A stretch of 62,732 nucleotides of DNA from Brevundimonas sp. (GTDB taxonomy: Bacteria; Pseudomonadota; Alphaproteobacteria; Caulobacterales; Caulobacteraceae). Below the pieces are notes generated by a model, which ran no database searches, was not told the origin of the DNA, and saw only the letters and a program-made list of their open reading frames with translations. The position numbers and the translations under genes are program-made. Below, in pieces: positions 7,486-15,985 of this stretch. How positions within the stretch are numbered: position 1 is the first letter of the stretch; each line of letters opens with the position of its first letter. The stretch spans positions 1 to 62,732 of the forward strand of contig NZ_JAIXTC010000006.1 in NCBI RefSeq assembly GCF_027484365.1, given 5' to 3'.

Positions 7486-9305
7486 AGCCGATCGGGCCCT
7501 TCGCCGACCGCAACCCCTCCACGCCGAACCTCGGCGACGGCGGCTCCATACCGGGCCTGCGCGGGGCGCCGGTGCGGACGCCGGTCCGCTCCAGCGGGGT
7601 TGTGACCGGTCCGGCCCTGTGGCCGGCCGTCGCCGGGCGGATGCTGACCCGCCAGATGTGGATCGAACTTTACGGCCTGCCCGGCTATGCGATGACCCTG
7701 GGGCTGGGCAAGGCGACGGCCTTCGCCGCCACGCCGCGCGATTTCCGCCCCGCCGACGCCGCCCTGGGCAAGGTTGTGCTCGGAGGGCGCTTCCCCCTGG
7801 CCGGGTCGAACCTGGAGGCCGAGGCGCCGGCCGATCCGTGGAACCGGCCGAGCCCGTCGAAGGCCTTCGCCGTCGACCTGCACGCCTTCGCCTGGCTGCC
7901 CGGCCTGATGCTGCATGGGGAGCGGGGCGCCCGCGAGGCGCTGCGGCTGACCCTGGCCTGGACCGACACCTTCTCGCGCTGGTCGCCCTTCGCCTGGGAG
8001 CCGCAGATCCTGGCGCGTCGGGTCTTCAACCTGGCCTGTGCGGCGAAAAGGATGGGCGCAGTGGCCTCCGAGGCCGACCGGCTGAGGCTGGCCGACACCC
8101 TGGGCCGTCAGGCGCGCCAGCTGTTGCGACCGCCGGGCGGACTGGCCGGCAGGGCCGAGCGGCTGGTCGCCGCGGCCGTGGCCGGTTGCGTCCTGGCGGG
8201 ACCGGCGGGCGCGGGCCTGAGGCGCAAGGCCCTGGGACGGCTGTCGGGCGCGCTGAGGATCACGGTGGCGGGCGACGGCGGCCATGCCTCGCGGTCGCCC
8301 GAGGCCGGGATGGAGCTGCTGCTCGACCTGCTGACCCTGGACGACGCCCTGTCGCAGCTGTCGGAGCCCGCGCCGGAGGCCATGGGCGGATCGATCATCC
8401 GGCTGACGACCGCCCTGAGACTGCAGGTCCTGCCCGACGGCCGTCTGGCGGGCTTCCAGGGCGGCGGGCCGTCCAGCCCGGCCCGGGTCGCCGCCGCGCG
8501 CGCCCATGACGAACACGCCGAGGCGGCCGCCGGGGCCGTGGGCTCGGTCGGGGGTCTGGCCCGGATCCGCTCGCCGCTGCTGACCATCATGACCGACGCG
8601 GGATCGCCGGGGAAAGGCGCATGGTCCGAGGCCGCCTGCGCCCAGCCGCTGGCGCTCGAGATCGTCTGCGGCAAGGACAGGATCGTCACGGGCTGCGGCT
8701 GGACCCCCCGCGCCGCCGACCGCCAGGGGCTGAGGCTGACCCCCGGCCATTCGACCCTGACCCTGGGCGAGCAGTCCTTCGCCGAGCCCCTGGGCGGATG
8801 GAAGGGCGAGCTTCTGGGCCCCCGTCTGTACGGTCGACCCTATCATGTAACGTCGGAGCGCCGGGACGGCGACGGGGCGGTCTGGCTGGAGGTCGAGCAC
8901 GACGCCTGGGCCCAGCCGTTCGGCCTGATGCACCAGCGCCGGCTCTATCTGGACCAGAGGCTGGACGAACTCCGGGCCGAGGAGCGGCTGCATCCCGCCG
9001 ACGGCAGCCGCGACGTGGTCCGGGTCATCGCCGCCCCCTATGCGGTGCGGTTCCACCTCGAGCCGGGGGTGCAGGCCTCGCTGGCGCGCGATCGCCGGTC
9101 GATCCTGCTGCGCGGACACTCCGGGCGCGGCTGGTGGTTCAGGACCGATGGTCCGGACGTGGCCATCGAACCGTCCGTCCACGTCGACGAGGGTCTGACG
9201 CGGCGGTCGCTGCAGGTCGTGGTGCGCGGTTCTGCCCGGACGGACGCCGAGACCAAGATCCGCTGGAAGCTGAGCCCGGCGGGCGCGGCGGGCGACCCGA
9301 GCTGA
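7482..9305 (+). CDS. Heparinase II/III-family protein
   Basis: A 607-residue protein. The first two thirds are helix-rich, as expected for the alpha/alpha-toroid of heparinase II/III and alginate lyases. The last third (from about residue 380) is a beta-sandwich with motifs such as [10 protein letters not shown] and [18 protein letters not shown], typical of the heparinase II/III C-terminal domain. No clear signal peptide is seen, and the polysaccharide substrate is not evident. The ATG at 7482 overlaps the rpe stop, fixing the start and giving an rpe-linked operon. A role in envelope or capsule turnover is inference. Confidence 0.8.
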   Translation: MKPIGPFADRNPSTPNLGDGGSIPGLRGAPVRTPVRSSGVVTGPALWPAVAGRMLTRQMWIELYGLPGYAMTLGLGKATAFAATPRDFRPADAALGKVVLGGRFPLAGSNLEAEAPADPWNRPSPSKAFAVDLHAFAWLPGLMLHGERGAREALRLTLAWTDTFSRWSPFAWEPQILARRVFNLACAAKRMGAVASEADRLRLADTLGRQARQLLRPPGGLAGRAERLVAAAVAGCVLAGPAGAGLRRKALGRLSGALRITVAGDGGHASRSPEAGMELLLDLLTLDDALSQLSEPAPEAMGGSIIRLTTALRLQVLPDGRLAGFQGGGPSSPARVAAARAHDEHAEAAAGAVGSVGGLARIRSPLLTIMTDAGSPGKGAWSEAACAQPLALEIVCGKDRIVTGCGWTPRAADRQGLRLTPGHSTLTLGEQSFAEPLGGWKGELLGPRLYGRPYHVTSERRDGDGAVWLEVEHDAWAQPFGLMHQRRLYLDQRLDELRAEERLHPADGSRDVVRVIAAPYAVRFHLEPGVQASLARDRRSILLRGHSGRGWWFRTDGPDVAIEPSVHVDEGLTRRSLQVVVRGSARTDAETKIRWKLSPAGAAGDPS

Positions 9306-9308
9306 AGT

Positions 9309-9920
9309 CTATTCTGCGACGGCGTCGGCGGCCTTCGGCTTCTTGACCTTGGCCGGCTTGGGAGCCTTCTTCGGCTTGGCCGCCTTCTCGGCGGCCTTCT
9401 CGGCCTTGCGGGCCTCCTTGGCGGCCTTCTTGAGGGCCTTGGCCTCGGCCTTTTCGAGATCCGGGGCGGCGTCGGCGGCGGCGGCGATCTCGGCCAGCAT
9501 GTCGAGGAAGCCGTCGCGCTTGCCCTTGGGCAGGAGGCCCATGATCCGCTTGTCAGCGGCCTCGACGCGGGGACGGGCCTGATCCAGCAGCGCCTGGCCC
9601 TCGGCCGACAGGCGCACGGCCTTGGCGCGGGCGTCGAGCGTCGAACGTTCGCGCGACAGCAGCCCCTTGGTGGTCATGCGGGCGACGAGGTCGGCCAGGG
9701 TCGAACGGTCGATGCCGGTGGCGCGGACCAGTTCGGTCTGGGTCAGGCCTTCCTTGACGGAGACGGCCTCCATGACCGCGAACTGACGCTGGGTCGGGCC
9801 GCCGTCGCCGGCCTCTTCCGAATAGATGTCGAGCGCCAGCTGGAGGGCGCGGTGCATCAGATGGCTGGGCGATTCGGCGAGCGTGCCGGACCGACGGGCC
9901 TGTTTGCCGGATTTGACCAT
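9309..9920 (-). CDS. MarR-family transcriptional regulator with Lys/Ala-rich tail
   Basis: A 203-residue protein from the ATG at 9918-9920, which has an AAGGGG Shine-Dalgarno; a TTG start 13 codons upstream is less likely. Residues about 20-140 form a MarR winged helix (TQTELVRATGIDRSTLADLVARMTTKG and the DARAKAVRLS wing). The last 50 residues are almost only Lys, Ala, Glu and Pro (repeats such as KAAKEARKAEKAAEKAAKP), resembling histone-H1-like tails, and are unusual for MarR proteins. The tail may add non-specific DNA affinity. It is convergent with the heparinase-like gene, with three bases between the stop codons. Confidence 0.85.
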   Translation of the reverse strand: MVKSGKQARRSGTLAESPSHLMHRALQLALDIYSEEAGDGGPTQRQFAVMEAVSVKEGLTQTELVRATGIDRSTLADLVARMTTKGLLSRERSTLDARAKAVRLSAEGQALLDQARPRVEAADKRIMGLLPKGKRDGFLDMLAEIAAAADAAPDLEKAEAKALKKAAKEARKAEKAAEKAAKPKKAPKPAKVKKPKAADAVAE

Positions 9921-9999
9921 ACTGAATCCCCTTGCCGTATGCGGAGGATTATCAGCCAAGCCTTACGGTTTAGCGACAGTGATACGTCAGGTGCGAAGG

Positions 10000-10698
10000 T
10001 CAGGGCGCCGTGTCGGGCCGCGCCGGCGCCGAGGCGTCGACGGCTTCTTCCGACACCAGGTTCTTCATGATCAACGGCACCTGGGACAGGCCGAAGACGG
10101 ATGAGGCGATCCACAGGACGCCGCGGAAACTGACCCAGACGTCGGCCGGATCGATGTGGGCGTAGCCCATCCGGGCGGCGGTCCAGGCGACCAGGGCCTC
10201 GGACCGGACCAGTTCGTTGACAACGGCGACGGCCGCGAAATAGAGGCCGTAGCGGAAGGTCAGGGTGCGCCAGGCCGCGTCATTGACCGGGATGACCGTG
10301 CCCAGAAGCGCCTTCAGCGGCTGCTTGCCCAGCCAGAGGCCGCCCAGAAGGGCCACGGCGAGCGAGGCGTTGAGCACCGTCACCTTCAGCTTCACGAACA
10401 GGTCGTCGTTGAAGACGAGGGTCAGGACGCCGAAGACAAGGGCGAAACCGCCGACCAGCAACGGCATCAGGGCCAGCCGCTTCTCGACCATAAGGCCTGT
10501 GACCACGGCGACGACCGAACCGGCCACCAGACCCCAGGTGGCGTGGACCAGGGCCTCGTCGCCCGGCAGGCCGCGCGCGCGGAAGAAGATGAAGGTCGCG
10601 GCGAAGGCGGCGAGCGCTCCGAAATCGACGACCTGACGGATCCAGGTCGGCGGCTTGTGCGCCGGGGTCTCGGGCGTGCGATCGAGGTCTTCTGGCAT
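10000..10698 (-). CDS. yciB: Inner-membrane-spanning septation protein A (YciB/IspZ)
   Basis: A 232-residue polytopic inner-membrane protein, with five to six hydrophobic segments between residues 25 and 215 and family landmarks such as the FFRARG segment, LWLGKQPLKALLG and FSQVPLIMK-like end (here GLSQVPLIMKNL). YciB proteins affect cell-envelope synthesis and division and interact with elongation and division factors in enterobacteria. It follows ftsY with three bases between, so the two are co-transcribed, an arrangement common in alphaproteobacteria. A short Pro/Ala-rich tail follows the last helix. Confidence 0.92.
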   Translation of the reverse strand: MPEDLDRTPETPAHKPPTWIRQVVDFGALAAFAATFIFFRARGLPGDEALVHATWGLVAGSVVAVVTGLMVEKRLALMPLLVGGFALVFGVLTLVFNDDLFVKLKVTVLNASLAVALLGGLWLGKQPLKALLGTVIPVNDAAWRTLTFRYGLYFAAVAVVNELVRSEALVAWTAARMGYAHIDPADVWVSFRGVLWIASSVFGLSQVPLIMKNLVSEEAVDASAPARPDTAP

Positions 10699-10701
10699 GA
10701 T

Positions 10702-11655
10702 CTAGTCCTCGAGGCCGACGAGCGAACGGGAGAAGGCGCGGGCGTCGAAGGGTTGCAGGTCGTCGATCCCCTCGCCCACCCCGATCAGCTTGATGGGGGC
10801 GTCCGACGCCTGGGCCACGGGGACGAGGACGCCGCCGCGTGCCGTGCCGTCCAGCTTGGTCATGACCAGGCCGGTGACGAAGGCGGTGCGGCCGAAGATC
10901 TGTTCCTGGGCCAGGGCGTTGCGGCCCACCGTGGCGTCCAGCACCAGAAGCGTCTCGTGCGGGGCGTCTGGATCGGCCTTCCGGAGCACGCGGACGATCT
11001 TGAGCAGTTCGTCCATCAGGGCGGACTTGTTCTGGAGCCGGCCGGCGGTGTCGACCAGGACCACGTCATAGTCCTCAGCTTTCGCCTTGGCATAGGCGTC
11101 GAAGACGAGACCGGCGGCGTCGGCGCCGTCGCGGCGGCTCTCGAAATGGGCCCCGGCGCGGTCGGCCCAGACCTTGAGCTGTTCGCGGGCGGCGGCGCGG
11201 AAGGTGTCGCCGGCGACGATCATCACCCGGGCGCCCTTGCCCGTCAGATCGGCGGCGATCTTGCCGAGGGTCGTGGTCTTGCCCGAGCCGTTGACCCCGA
11301 CGAACAGGACGACATAGGGCCTGATCCCGCCGCCGACGCCGTCGGGGCCCAGCGGATCGAAGGTCGCCTGACGCGGCAGAAGCTCGGCGGCGACGGCCTC
11401 GGCCAGGGCCTCCTTGACCTCGCGCTCGTCGGACACCTTGCCGAAGCGCAGCTCGCGGAAACGGGCGACGATCCGGTCGGTGGCGGCGGGGCCGAGGTCG
11501 CTTTCCAGCAGATGTTCCTCGAGACCCTCGAGGGCGGCCTCGGACAGAGGCTCCTTCACGAAGGCGCCGACGACCGTCTCGGTCATCTGCTGGCTGGAGC
11601 GGGCCAGTCCCTGGCTGAGGCGCTGGAACCAGCCCTTCTTGGGCGTGTCGGTCAT
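10702..11655 (-). CDS. ftsY: Signal recognition particle receptor FtsY
   Basis: A 317-residue SRP GTPase that receives ribosome-nascent chain complexes at the membrane. A short N domain (about residues 15-95) precedes the G domain with GVNGSGKTTT (120-129), DTFRAAAREQL, DTAGR and TKLDGTARGG. The acidic A domain seen in E. coli is absent, as in many alphaproteobacteria. It heads a unit with yciB and lies divergent from nadE across about 130 bases that carry a hairpin and a promoter-like sequence. Confidence 0.96.
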   Translation of the reverse strand: MTDTPKKGWFQRLSQGLARSSQQMTETVVGAFVKEPLSEAALEGLEEHLLESDLGPAATDRIVARFRELRFGKVSDEREVKEALAEAVAAELLPRQATFDPLGPDGVGGGIRPYVVLFVGVNGSGKTTTLGKIAADLTGKGARVMIVAGDTFRAAAREQLKVWADRAGAHFESRRDGADAAGLVFDAYAKAKAEDYDVVLVDTAGRLQNKSALMDELLKIVRVLRKADPDAPHETLLVLDATVGRNALAQEQIFGRTAFVTGLVMTKLDGTARGGVLVPVAQASDAPIKLIGVGEGIDDLQPFDARAFSRSLVGLED

Positions 11656-11701
11656 GGGAGGGCTTTAGCGGGGCCTGACAGCCGCGTCACGTGTTCACGT
11701 T

Positions 11702-11724
11702 CCTTCTCCCCTTGCGGGAGAAGG
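11702..11724. repeat. Hairpin repeat in ftsY/nadE gap
   Basis: CCTTCTCCC and GGGAGAAGG form a perfect 9-bp stem around CTTGC. Similar short palindromes are scattered between genes in this window (see 13845-13876, 27593-27622). It lies just upstream of the nadE promoter. Confidence 0.5.
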
Positions 11725-11731
11725 GAGTAGT

Positions 11732-11760
11732 TTGGGGCTCCGGGCCTTTGGCTCTATATG
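11732..11760 (+). promoter_or_regulatory. Putative sigma70-type promoter of nadE
   Basis: TTGGGG at 11732-11737 and TATATG at 11755-11760 are 17 bases apart. Transcription would begin near 11767, giving a leader of about 20 bases before the TTG start of nadE. Confidence 0.4.
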
Positions 11761-11785
11761 AGCATAACAGATCGAGTACCGCGCC

Positions 11786-13828
11786 TTGGCCAAGACCCAC
11801 CCCTTCCATTCGGCCCGCACCCACGGCTTCGTCCGGGTCGCGGCGGCGACGCCGGTGGTCCATATCGCCGACCCCAAGGCCAATGCGGAGGAACACGTCG
11901 CCCTGATCCGGCAGGCGGGCGAACAGGGCGTGGACCTGATCGTGTTTCCGGAGCTGTCGCTGAGCGGCTACGCCATCGACGACCTGCACATGCAGGCGGC
12001 GCTGCTGGACGAGGTGGAGCGGCAGATCGTTGTCATCGCTACGGCCGCTGACGAGGCCGGGCTGGTCGCCGTGGTCGGTGCGCCGATCCGCAACGGGGAC
12101 GCCCTGTTCAACTGCGCGGTCGTGCTGGGCGGCGGCGCGGTTCTGGGGGTCGTGCCCAAGACCTATCTGCCCAACTACCGCGAATACTACGAGAAGCGCT
12201 GGTTCGCGCCGGCGGCGTCGCGCGGCGAGGATGCGGTGACCCTGGGCGGGGAGAGCGTGGATTTCGCTCCCGGCCTGATCTTCGAGGCGACCAACCGGCC
12301 CGGCTTCGTCTTCGCGGTCGAGATCTGCGAGGATTTCTGGGCGCCCCTGCCGCCCTCGACCCGGGCGGCTCTGGCGGGGGCGCGCATCCTGTTGAACCTG
12401 TCGGCGTCCAATATCGTCATCGGCAAGGCCGACGAACGGGCCGTCCTGTGCGCCAGCCAGTCGGCCCGGACCCTGTCGGCCTATGCCTTCGCTGCATCGG
12501 GCTGGGGCGAGAGCACCACCGACCTGGCGTGGGACGGACAGGCGACCATCCACGAGCTGGGCGCGAAGCTGGCTGAAGGTGAGCGGTTCGCCATGACGCC
12601 GCACCTGACCGTGGCCGACATCGATGTCGAACGGATTGGCATGGACCGCCTTCGCAACGGCACCTTCGCCGACTGCGCGCGGATGGAGGGTGAGGCGGCG
12701 ACGGTTATCCCGTTCGAGGCCGCCGGGGATCGCGAGGCGGGGCCGCTGATCCGCCCCCTCGACCGCTTCCCCTTCGTCCCCGACGATCCGAAGCGGCTGG
12801 ATCAGGATTGCTACGAGGCGTTCAACATCCAGGTGCAGGGGTTGATGCGGCGGATGACGGCGACGGGCGCCGGGCGGCTGTGCATCGGGGTGTCGGGCGG
12901 GCTGGATTCGACCCAGGCCCTGCTGGTCGCCTGTGGCGCGTTCGACCGGCTCAAGCTGCCGAGGACCGATATCCTCGCCTACACCATGCCGGGGTTCGCG
13001 ACCTCGGAGGGGACGAAGTCCAACGCCTGGGCGCTGATGAAGGCGCTCGGTGTCACGGGCGAGGAGATCGACATCCGCCCCGCGGCCGAGCGGATGCTGG
13101 CCGACATCGGACATCCCTGGGCGGACGGTCAGCCCGTCCACGACATCACCTTCGAGAACGTGCAGGCGGGTCTGAGGACCGATTATCTGTTCCGGCTGGC
13201 CAACCAGAACAAGGCTTTCGTCCTGGGCACCGGCGACCTGTCGGAGCTGGCTCTGGGCTGGGCCACCTATGGCGTCGGCGACCATATGAGCCACTACAAC
13301 GTCAACGGCGGGGTGGCGAAGACCCTGATCCGGCACCTGATCCGCTGGGTCGCGCAGCGGGACGACATGGCCCCGGCGGCGGCGACCCTGCACGCCATTC
13401 TCGACACGGAGATTTCGCCCGAACTGGTGCCGGCGGGGGCGGACGGAAAGATCCAGTCGACCGAGGGGACGGTCGGTCCCTATGCGCTGAACGACTTCTT
13501 CCTGTTCCACATCACCCGCTTCGGCATGAGCCCGTCGAAGGTCGCCTGGCTGTGCCACCAGGCCTGGGGCGACGCCGCGCGCGGTCACTGGCCGGCGCAT
13601 CATCCGGAAGCGGATCGGGTCGCCTATGATCTGGCGACGATCAAATTCTGGCTGCGGAAATTCCTCGTGCGCTTCTTCCAGACCAGCCAGTTCAAGCGCT
13701 CGGCCCTGCCGAACGGACCCAAGGTGGTGACGGGCGGGTCGCTGTCGCCGCGCGGCGACTGGCGGGCGCCCTCGGACGGCAATGCCCGGGTCTGGCTGGA
13801 CGAGCTTGAAGCGAACGTGCCGGACTGA
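11786..13828 (+). CDS. nadE: Glutamine-dependent NAD(+) synthase
   Basis: A 680-residue two-domain enzyme that amidates deamido-NAD to NAD using glutamine. The N-terminal nitrilase-type glutaminase domain shows the catalytic triad Glu56 (VFPELSLSGY), Lys125 (VPKTYLPNY) and Cys181 (EICEDFW). The C-terminal synthetase has the P-loop SGGLDST and the later TGDLSELALGW and STYGVGDHMSHYN-like motif (here YGVGDHMSHYN). The start appears to be TTG at 11786, since no in-frame ATG precedes the first conserved residues. It is divergent from ftsY and followed by a terminator-like hairpin. Confidence 0.95.
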   Translation: MAKTHPFHSARTHGFVRVAAATPVVHIADPKANAEEHVALIRQAGEQGVDLIVFPELSLSGYAIDDLHMQAALLDEVERQIVVIATAADEAGLVAVVGAPIRNGDALFNCAVVLGGGAVLGVVPKTYLPNYREYYEKRWFAPAASRGEDAVTLGGESVDFAPGLIFEATNRPGFVFAVEICEDFWAPLPPSTRAALAGARILLNLSASNIVIGKADERAVLCASQSARTLSAYAFAASGWGESTTDLAWDGQATIHELGAKLAEGERFAMTPHLTVADIDVERIGMDRLRNGTFADCARMEGEAATVIPFEAAGDREAGPLIRPLDRFPFVPDDPKRLDQDCYEAFNIQVQGLMRRMTATGAGRLCIGVSGGLDSTQALLVACGAFDRLKLPRTDILAYTMPGFATSEGTKSNAWALMKALGVTGEEIDIRPAAERMLADIGHPWADGQPVHDITFENVQAGLRTDYLFRLANQNKAFVLGTGDLSELALGWATYGVGDHMSHYNVNGGVAKTLIRHLIRWVAQRDDMAPAAATLHAILDTEISPELVPAGADGKIQSTEGTVGPYALNDFFLFHITRFGMSPSKVAWLCHQAWGDAARGHWPAHHPEADRVAYDLATIKFWLRKFLVRFFQTSQFKRSALPNGPKVVTGGSLSPRGDWRAPSDGNARVWLDELEANVPD

Positions 13829-13844
13829 ACGCCCTCCACTTTCC

Positions 13845-13876
13845 TCATCCTCCGGCGCGAAGCGACCGGAGGATGA
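13845..13876. terminator. Perfect 11-bp hairpin after nadE
   Basis: TCATCCTCCGG at 13845-13855 pairs with CCGGAGGATGA at 13866-13876 around a ten-base loop. There is no T-run. The loop/stem pattern looks like a dispersed alphaproteobacterial palindrome that can end or protect transcripts. Confidence 0.5.
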
Positions 13877-13907
13877 CGGAGGAGAAGGGATCGCCTAAAG
13901 GACCGGG

Positions 13908-14132
13908 ATGACCGACGCCCCGACCAAGGACTCCAACGGCAACATCCTGTCCGACGGCGACAGCGTGACCCTGATCAAGGACCTCAAGGTCAAGGGATCG
14001 GGCGGGGTGACGCTGAAGCGCGGGACCCTGGTCAAGAACATCCGCCTGACCGACGACACCGACGAGATCGAAGCCAATGTCGACAAGGTCCGCGGCCTGG
14101 TGCTGCGGACGGAGTTCGTCCGCAAGGCCTGA
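13908..14132 (+). CDS. PhnA-domain protein (YjdM C-terminal-like)
   Basis: A 74-residue basic-acidic mixed protein whose sequence (TKDSNGNILSDGDSVTLIKDLKVKG, split by family motifs SDGDSVT and KGSG) matches the C-terminal domain of PhnA/YjdM proteins. The zinc-ribbon half of YjdM is missing, so only the small SH3-like barrel remains; short stand-alone forms are common in alphaproteobacteria. The family name refers to alkylphosphonate use, but a role in that pathway was never established for such proteins. It lies after nadE and before a long palindromic repeat. Confidence 0.8.
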   Translation: MTDAPTKDSNGNILSDGDSVTLIKDLKVKGSGGVTLKRGTLVKNIRLTDDTDEIEANVDKVRGLVLRTEFVRKA

Positions 14133-14134
14133 TT

Positions 14135-14318
14135 TCTCTCCTCCCCGTCCGAAGGATGGGGAGGTGGCGCGGCGCGTCTTCAGCGCCGTGACGGAGGGGG
14201 CGACGCGATATTTCCGCTGAGCACCACCCTGACTTCCGCCATTCCCTCGCCCCCTCCGTCAGCTCGCGAAGCGCTCGCTGCCACCTCCCCATTCGCCAAG
14301 CGGCGAACAGGGAGGAGA
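14135..14318. repeat. Long palindromic intergenic repeat, copy 1
   Basis: About 184 bases fill the gap between two convergent genes. TGACGGAGGGGGCGA in the left half pairs perfectly with TCGCCCCCTCCGTCA in the right, GGGGAGGTGGC pairs with GCCACCTCCCC, and the ends TCTCCTCCC/GGGAGGAGA also pair. The same arrangement, with near-identical arms and a different centre, recurs at 23471-23644. Confidence 0.8.
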
Positions 14319-14323
14319 CGTTC

Positions 14324-15205
14324 CTAAGGCACGTCCCGAAGGAACTCGAAGATCGCGGCCTTGGATTCCGGCTCGTCGAGCATGGGGGCGTGGCCGATGC
14401 CGGGGATCTCGGCGTAGCGCATCTCGGGCGCGGCCTTCTGCATTTTCGCGGCGATGTCGGCTCCCAGAAGGTCGGAGGTCCCGCCCCGGATCAGCAGGGT
14501 CGGGCGCTTCCTCGCCAGACGCCGGAAGAAGGGCCACAGATTGGGGACCAGGGCCCTGGCCCCGGCGGCGCGGATCGGCACAGCGATGTCGGGGTCGTAG
14601 TCGAGAACGGGAGAACCCTCGGTGCCGTCCCGGAAGACGCGGCGGGCGAAGGCGTCCCAGTCGGCGTCGGTGTAGTGCGGCAGGGCGACTTCATTGATCC
14701 GCTTCGCATAGGCGGCGGCGGCGGCCCAGGTCGGGGTGTCGACCGGCTGGCCGGAGTAGGCGGCGATACGGGCCAGACCCTCGGGCGAGACCTGGGGGCC
14801 GATGTCGTTGAGGATGGCGGCGGCGACGACGCGGCTCTTGAGCGCGGTGACCGCCATGGTGATCAGCCCGCCCATCGAGGTGCCGAGGAAGACCGCGCGC
14901 TCGATCCCGGCGACCTCCAGCAGGCCCAGAACGTCCTTCGCATAGACCGGCGGCTGGTAGGTCATGGGGTCTGTGGCGCGATCCGACCGGCCGCGCCCGC
15001 GCACGTCCAGCGCCAGGACCCGACGGCCGCCGCGCGCGATCAGGGGGGCGATGGCGTCGAAATCGGCGGAGTTCCGCGTCAGGCCATGGATGGCGATGAC
15101 CGGCAGTTTCGCCGGACCGTCCGCGCCCGGATAGTCGCGCGCGAACAGGCTCAGCCCGTCGGACGAGGTCCAGCGACGCTCGGAATACAGTGGCTGTTCA
15201 GCCAT
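14324..15205 (-). CDS. Alpha/beta-hydrolase
   Basis: A 293-residue single-domain hydrolase without signal peptide. The oxyanion region is IHGLTRNSADF, the nucleophile elbow GTSMGG contains Ser110, a likely acid is the Asp of RGGTSDLLGAD, and the catalytic His is in GIGHAPMLDEPE. The overall form is close to epoxide-hydrolase/esterase and lactonase-like members; substrate unknown. It reads on the minus strand after the GmhB-type gene with about 80 bases between, so they may share a transcript. Confidence 0.85.
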   Translation of the reverse strand: MAEQPLYSERRWTSSDGLSLFARDYPGADGPAKLPVIAIHGLTRNSADFDAIAPLIARGGRRVLALDVRGRGRSDRATDPMTYQPPVYAKDVLGLLEVAGIERAVFLGTSMGGLITMAVTALKSRVVAAAILNDIGPQVSPEGLARIAAYSGQPVDTPTWAAAAAYAKRINEVALPHYTDADWDAFARRVFRDGTEGSPVLDYDPDIAVPIRAAGARALVPNLWPFFRRLARKRPTLLIRGGTSDLLGADIAAKMQKAAPEMRYAEIPGIGHAPMLDEPESKAAIFEFLRDVP

Positions 15206-15286
15206 GACGGCGCACTCCCAAACCAGAACGCCCCCGCGTCCCCGTCAGACTATTTCATCACCCGGTGAACAGGCCAGCGAATTGCG

Positions 15287-15808
15287 TCAGGCGCCGAGCA
15301 GGTCGCGGACGAAATGATCCAGGTTGCCGCCTTCGAACAGGAAGCCCGGCATGCCGGCGCGACGCGCGGCTTCCAGATCCGACTGCCGGTCGCCGATCAG
15401 GAAGGAGCGGGACGGGTCGATGTCATGGTCGGCGACAGCGCGCAGAATCATGCCGGGATTAGGCTTGCGGTCCGGATGATCGGGGTGGAACCACCGGGGG
15501 TCATCGGACTCGCTGTGGAAGGGGCAGGCGTAGACGGCGCCGATACGGGCCCCCTTCGCCATCAGACGGCGGACGAGCAGGGTGTTGAACGCCTCCATCT
15601 GTTCGATGCTGAACAGGCCGCGCGCCACGCCGGACTGGTTGGTGACGATGACGACCAGATAGCCGAGGGCGTTCAGACGTCGGACGGCCTCGGCCGCGCC
15701 GGGGATCAGGACCAGATGCTCTTCCAGATGCGGATAGCCGCTGTCGGTGATCAGGACGCCGTCACGATCGAGGAAGACGGCGGGATGGGTCGTCGGGGCG
15801 ATGGTCAA
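15287..15808 (-). CDS. gmhB: HAD phosphatase, D-glycero-D-manno-heptose-1,7-bisphosphate 7-phosphatase type
   Basis: A 173-residue HAD enzyme. The nucleophile motif FLDRDGVL has Asp14 and Asp16; VTNQSG is motif II; RKPNPGM carries the motif III Lys; and IGDRQSDLEAARRAGM is motif IV. The CPFHxxSDDPRW-like segment (ACPFHSESDD) is the partial Zn-loop of GmhB. It would remove the 7-phosphate during ADP-heptose synthesis for LPS core. A TTG start at 15808 with GGGAGA upstream is preferred; another TTG at 15859 is possible. It is divergent from the sugar aminotransferase gene, consistent with envelope-sugar work. Confidence 0.78.
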   Translation of the reverse strand: MTIAPTTHPAVFLDRDGVLITDSGYPHLEEHLVLIPGAAEAVRRLNALGYLVVIVTNQSGVARGLFSIEQMEAFNTLLVRRLMAKGARIGAVYACPFHSESDDPRWFHPDHPDRKPNPGMILRAVADHDIDPSRSFLIGDRQSDLEAARRAGMPGFLFEGGNLDHFVRDLLGA

Positions 15809-15985
15809 GGCGGTCGTCTCCCGGTTCGATGGGAGACTGGATAGAAGCCTCCGTTGCAAGGCGCAACGCGAAGTGACCCTGCCGGATTTGGCGTTACGGC
15901 GTCCGCCGGGTTAGACGGCCACCACCTTCGAAGGCCCGCTCCCTGATCCGGGTTCCGCGCCGCCCCGTTTCGAGAGAGGTTCCCC

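Noticed and set aside
11687..13603. 638-codon minus-strand frame opposite nadE
   Set aside because: Composition-driven shadow with Arg/Gly-rich sequence; nadE has complete catalytic motifs on the other strand.
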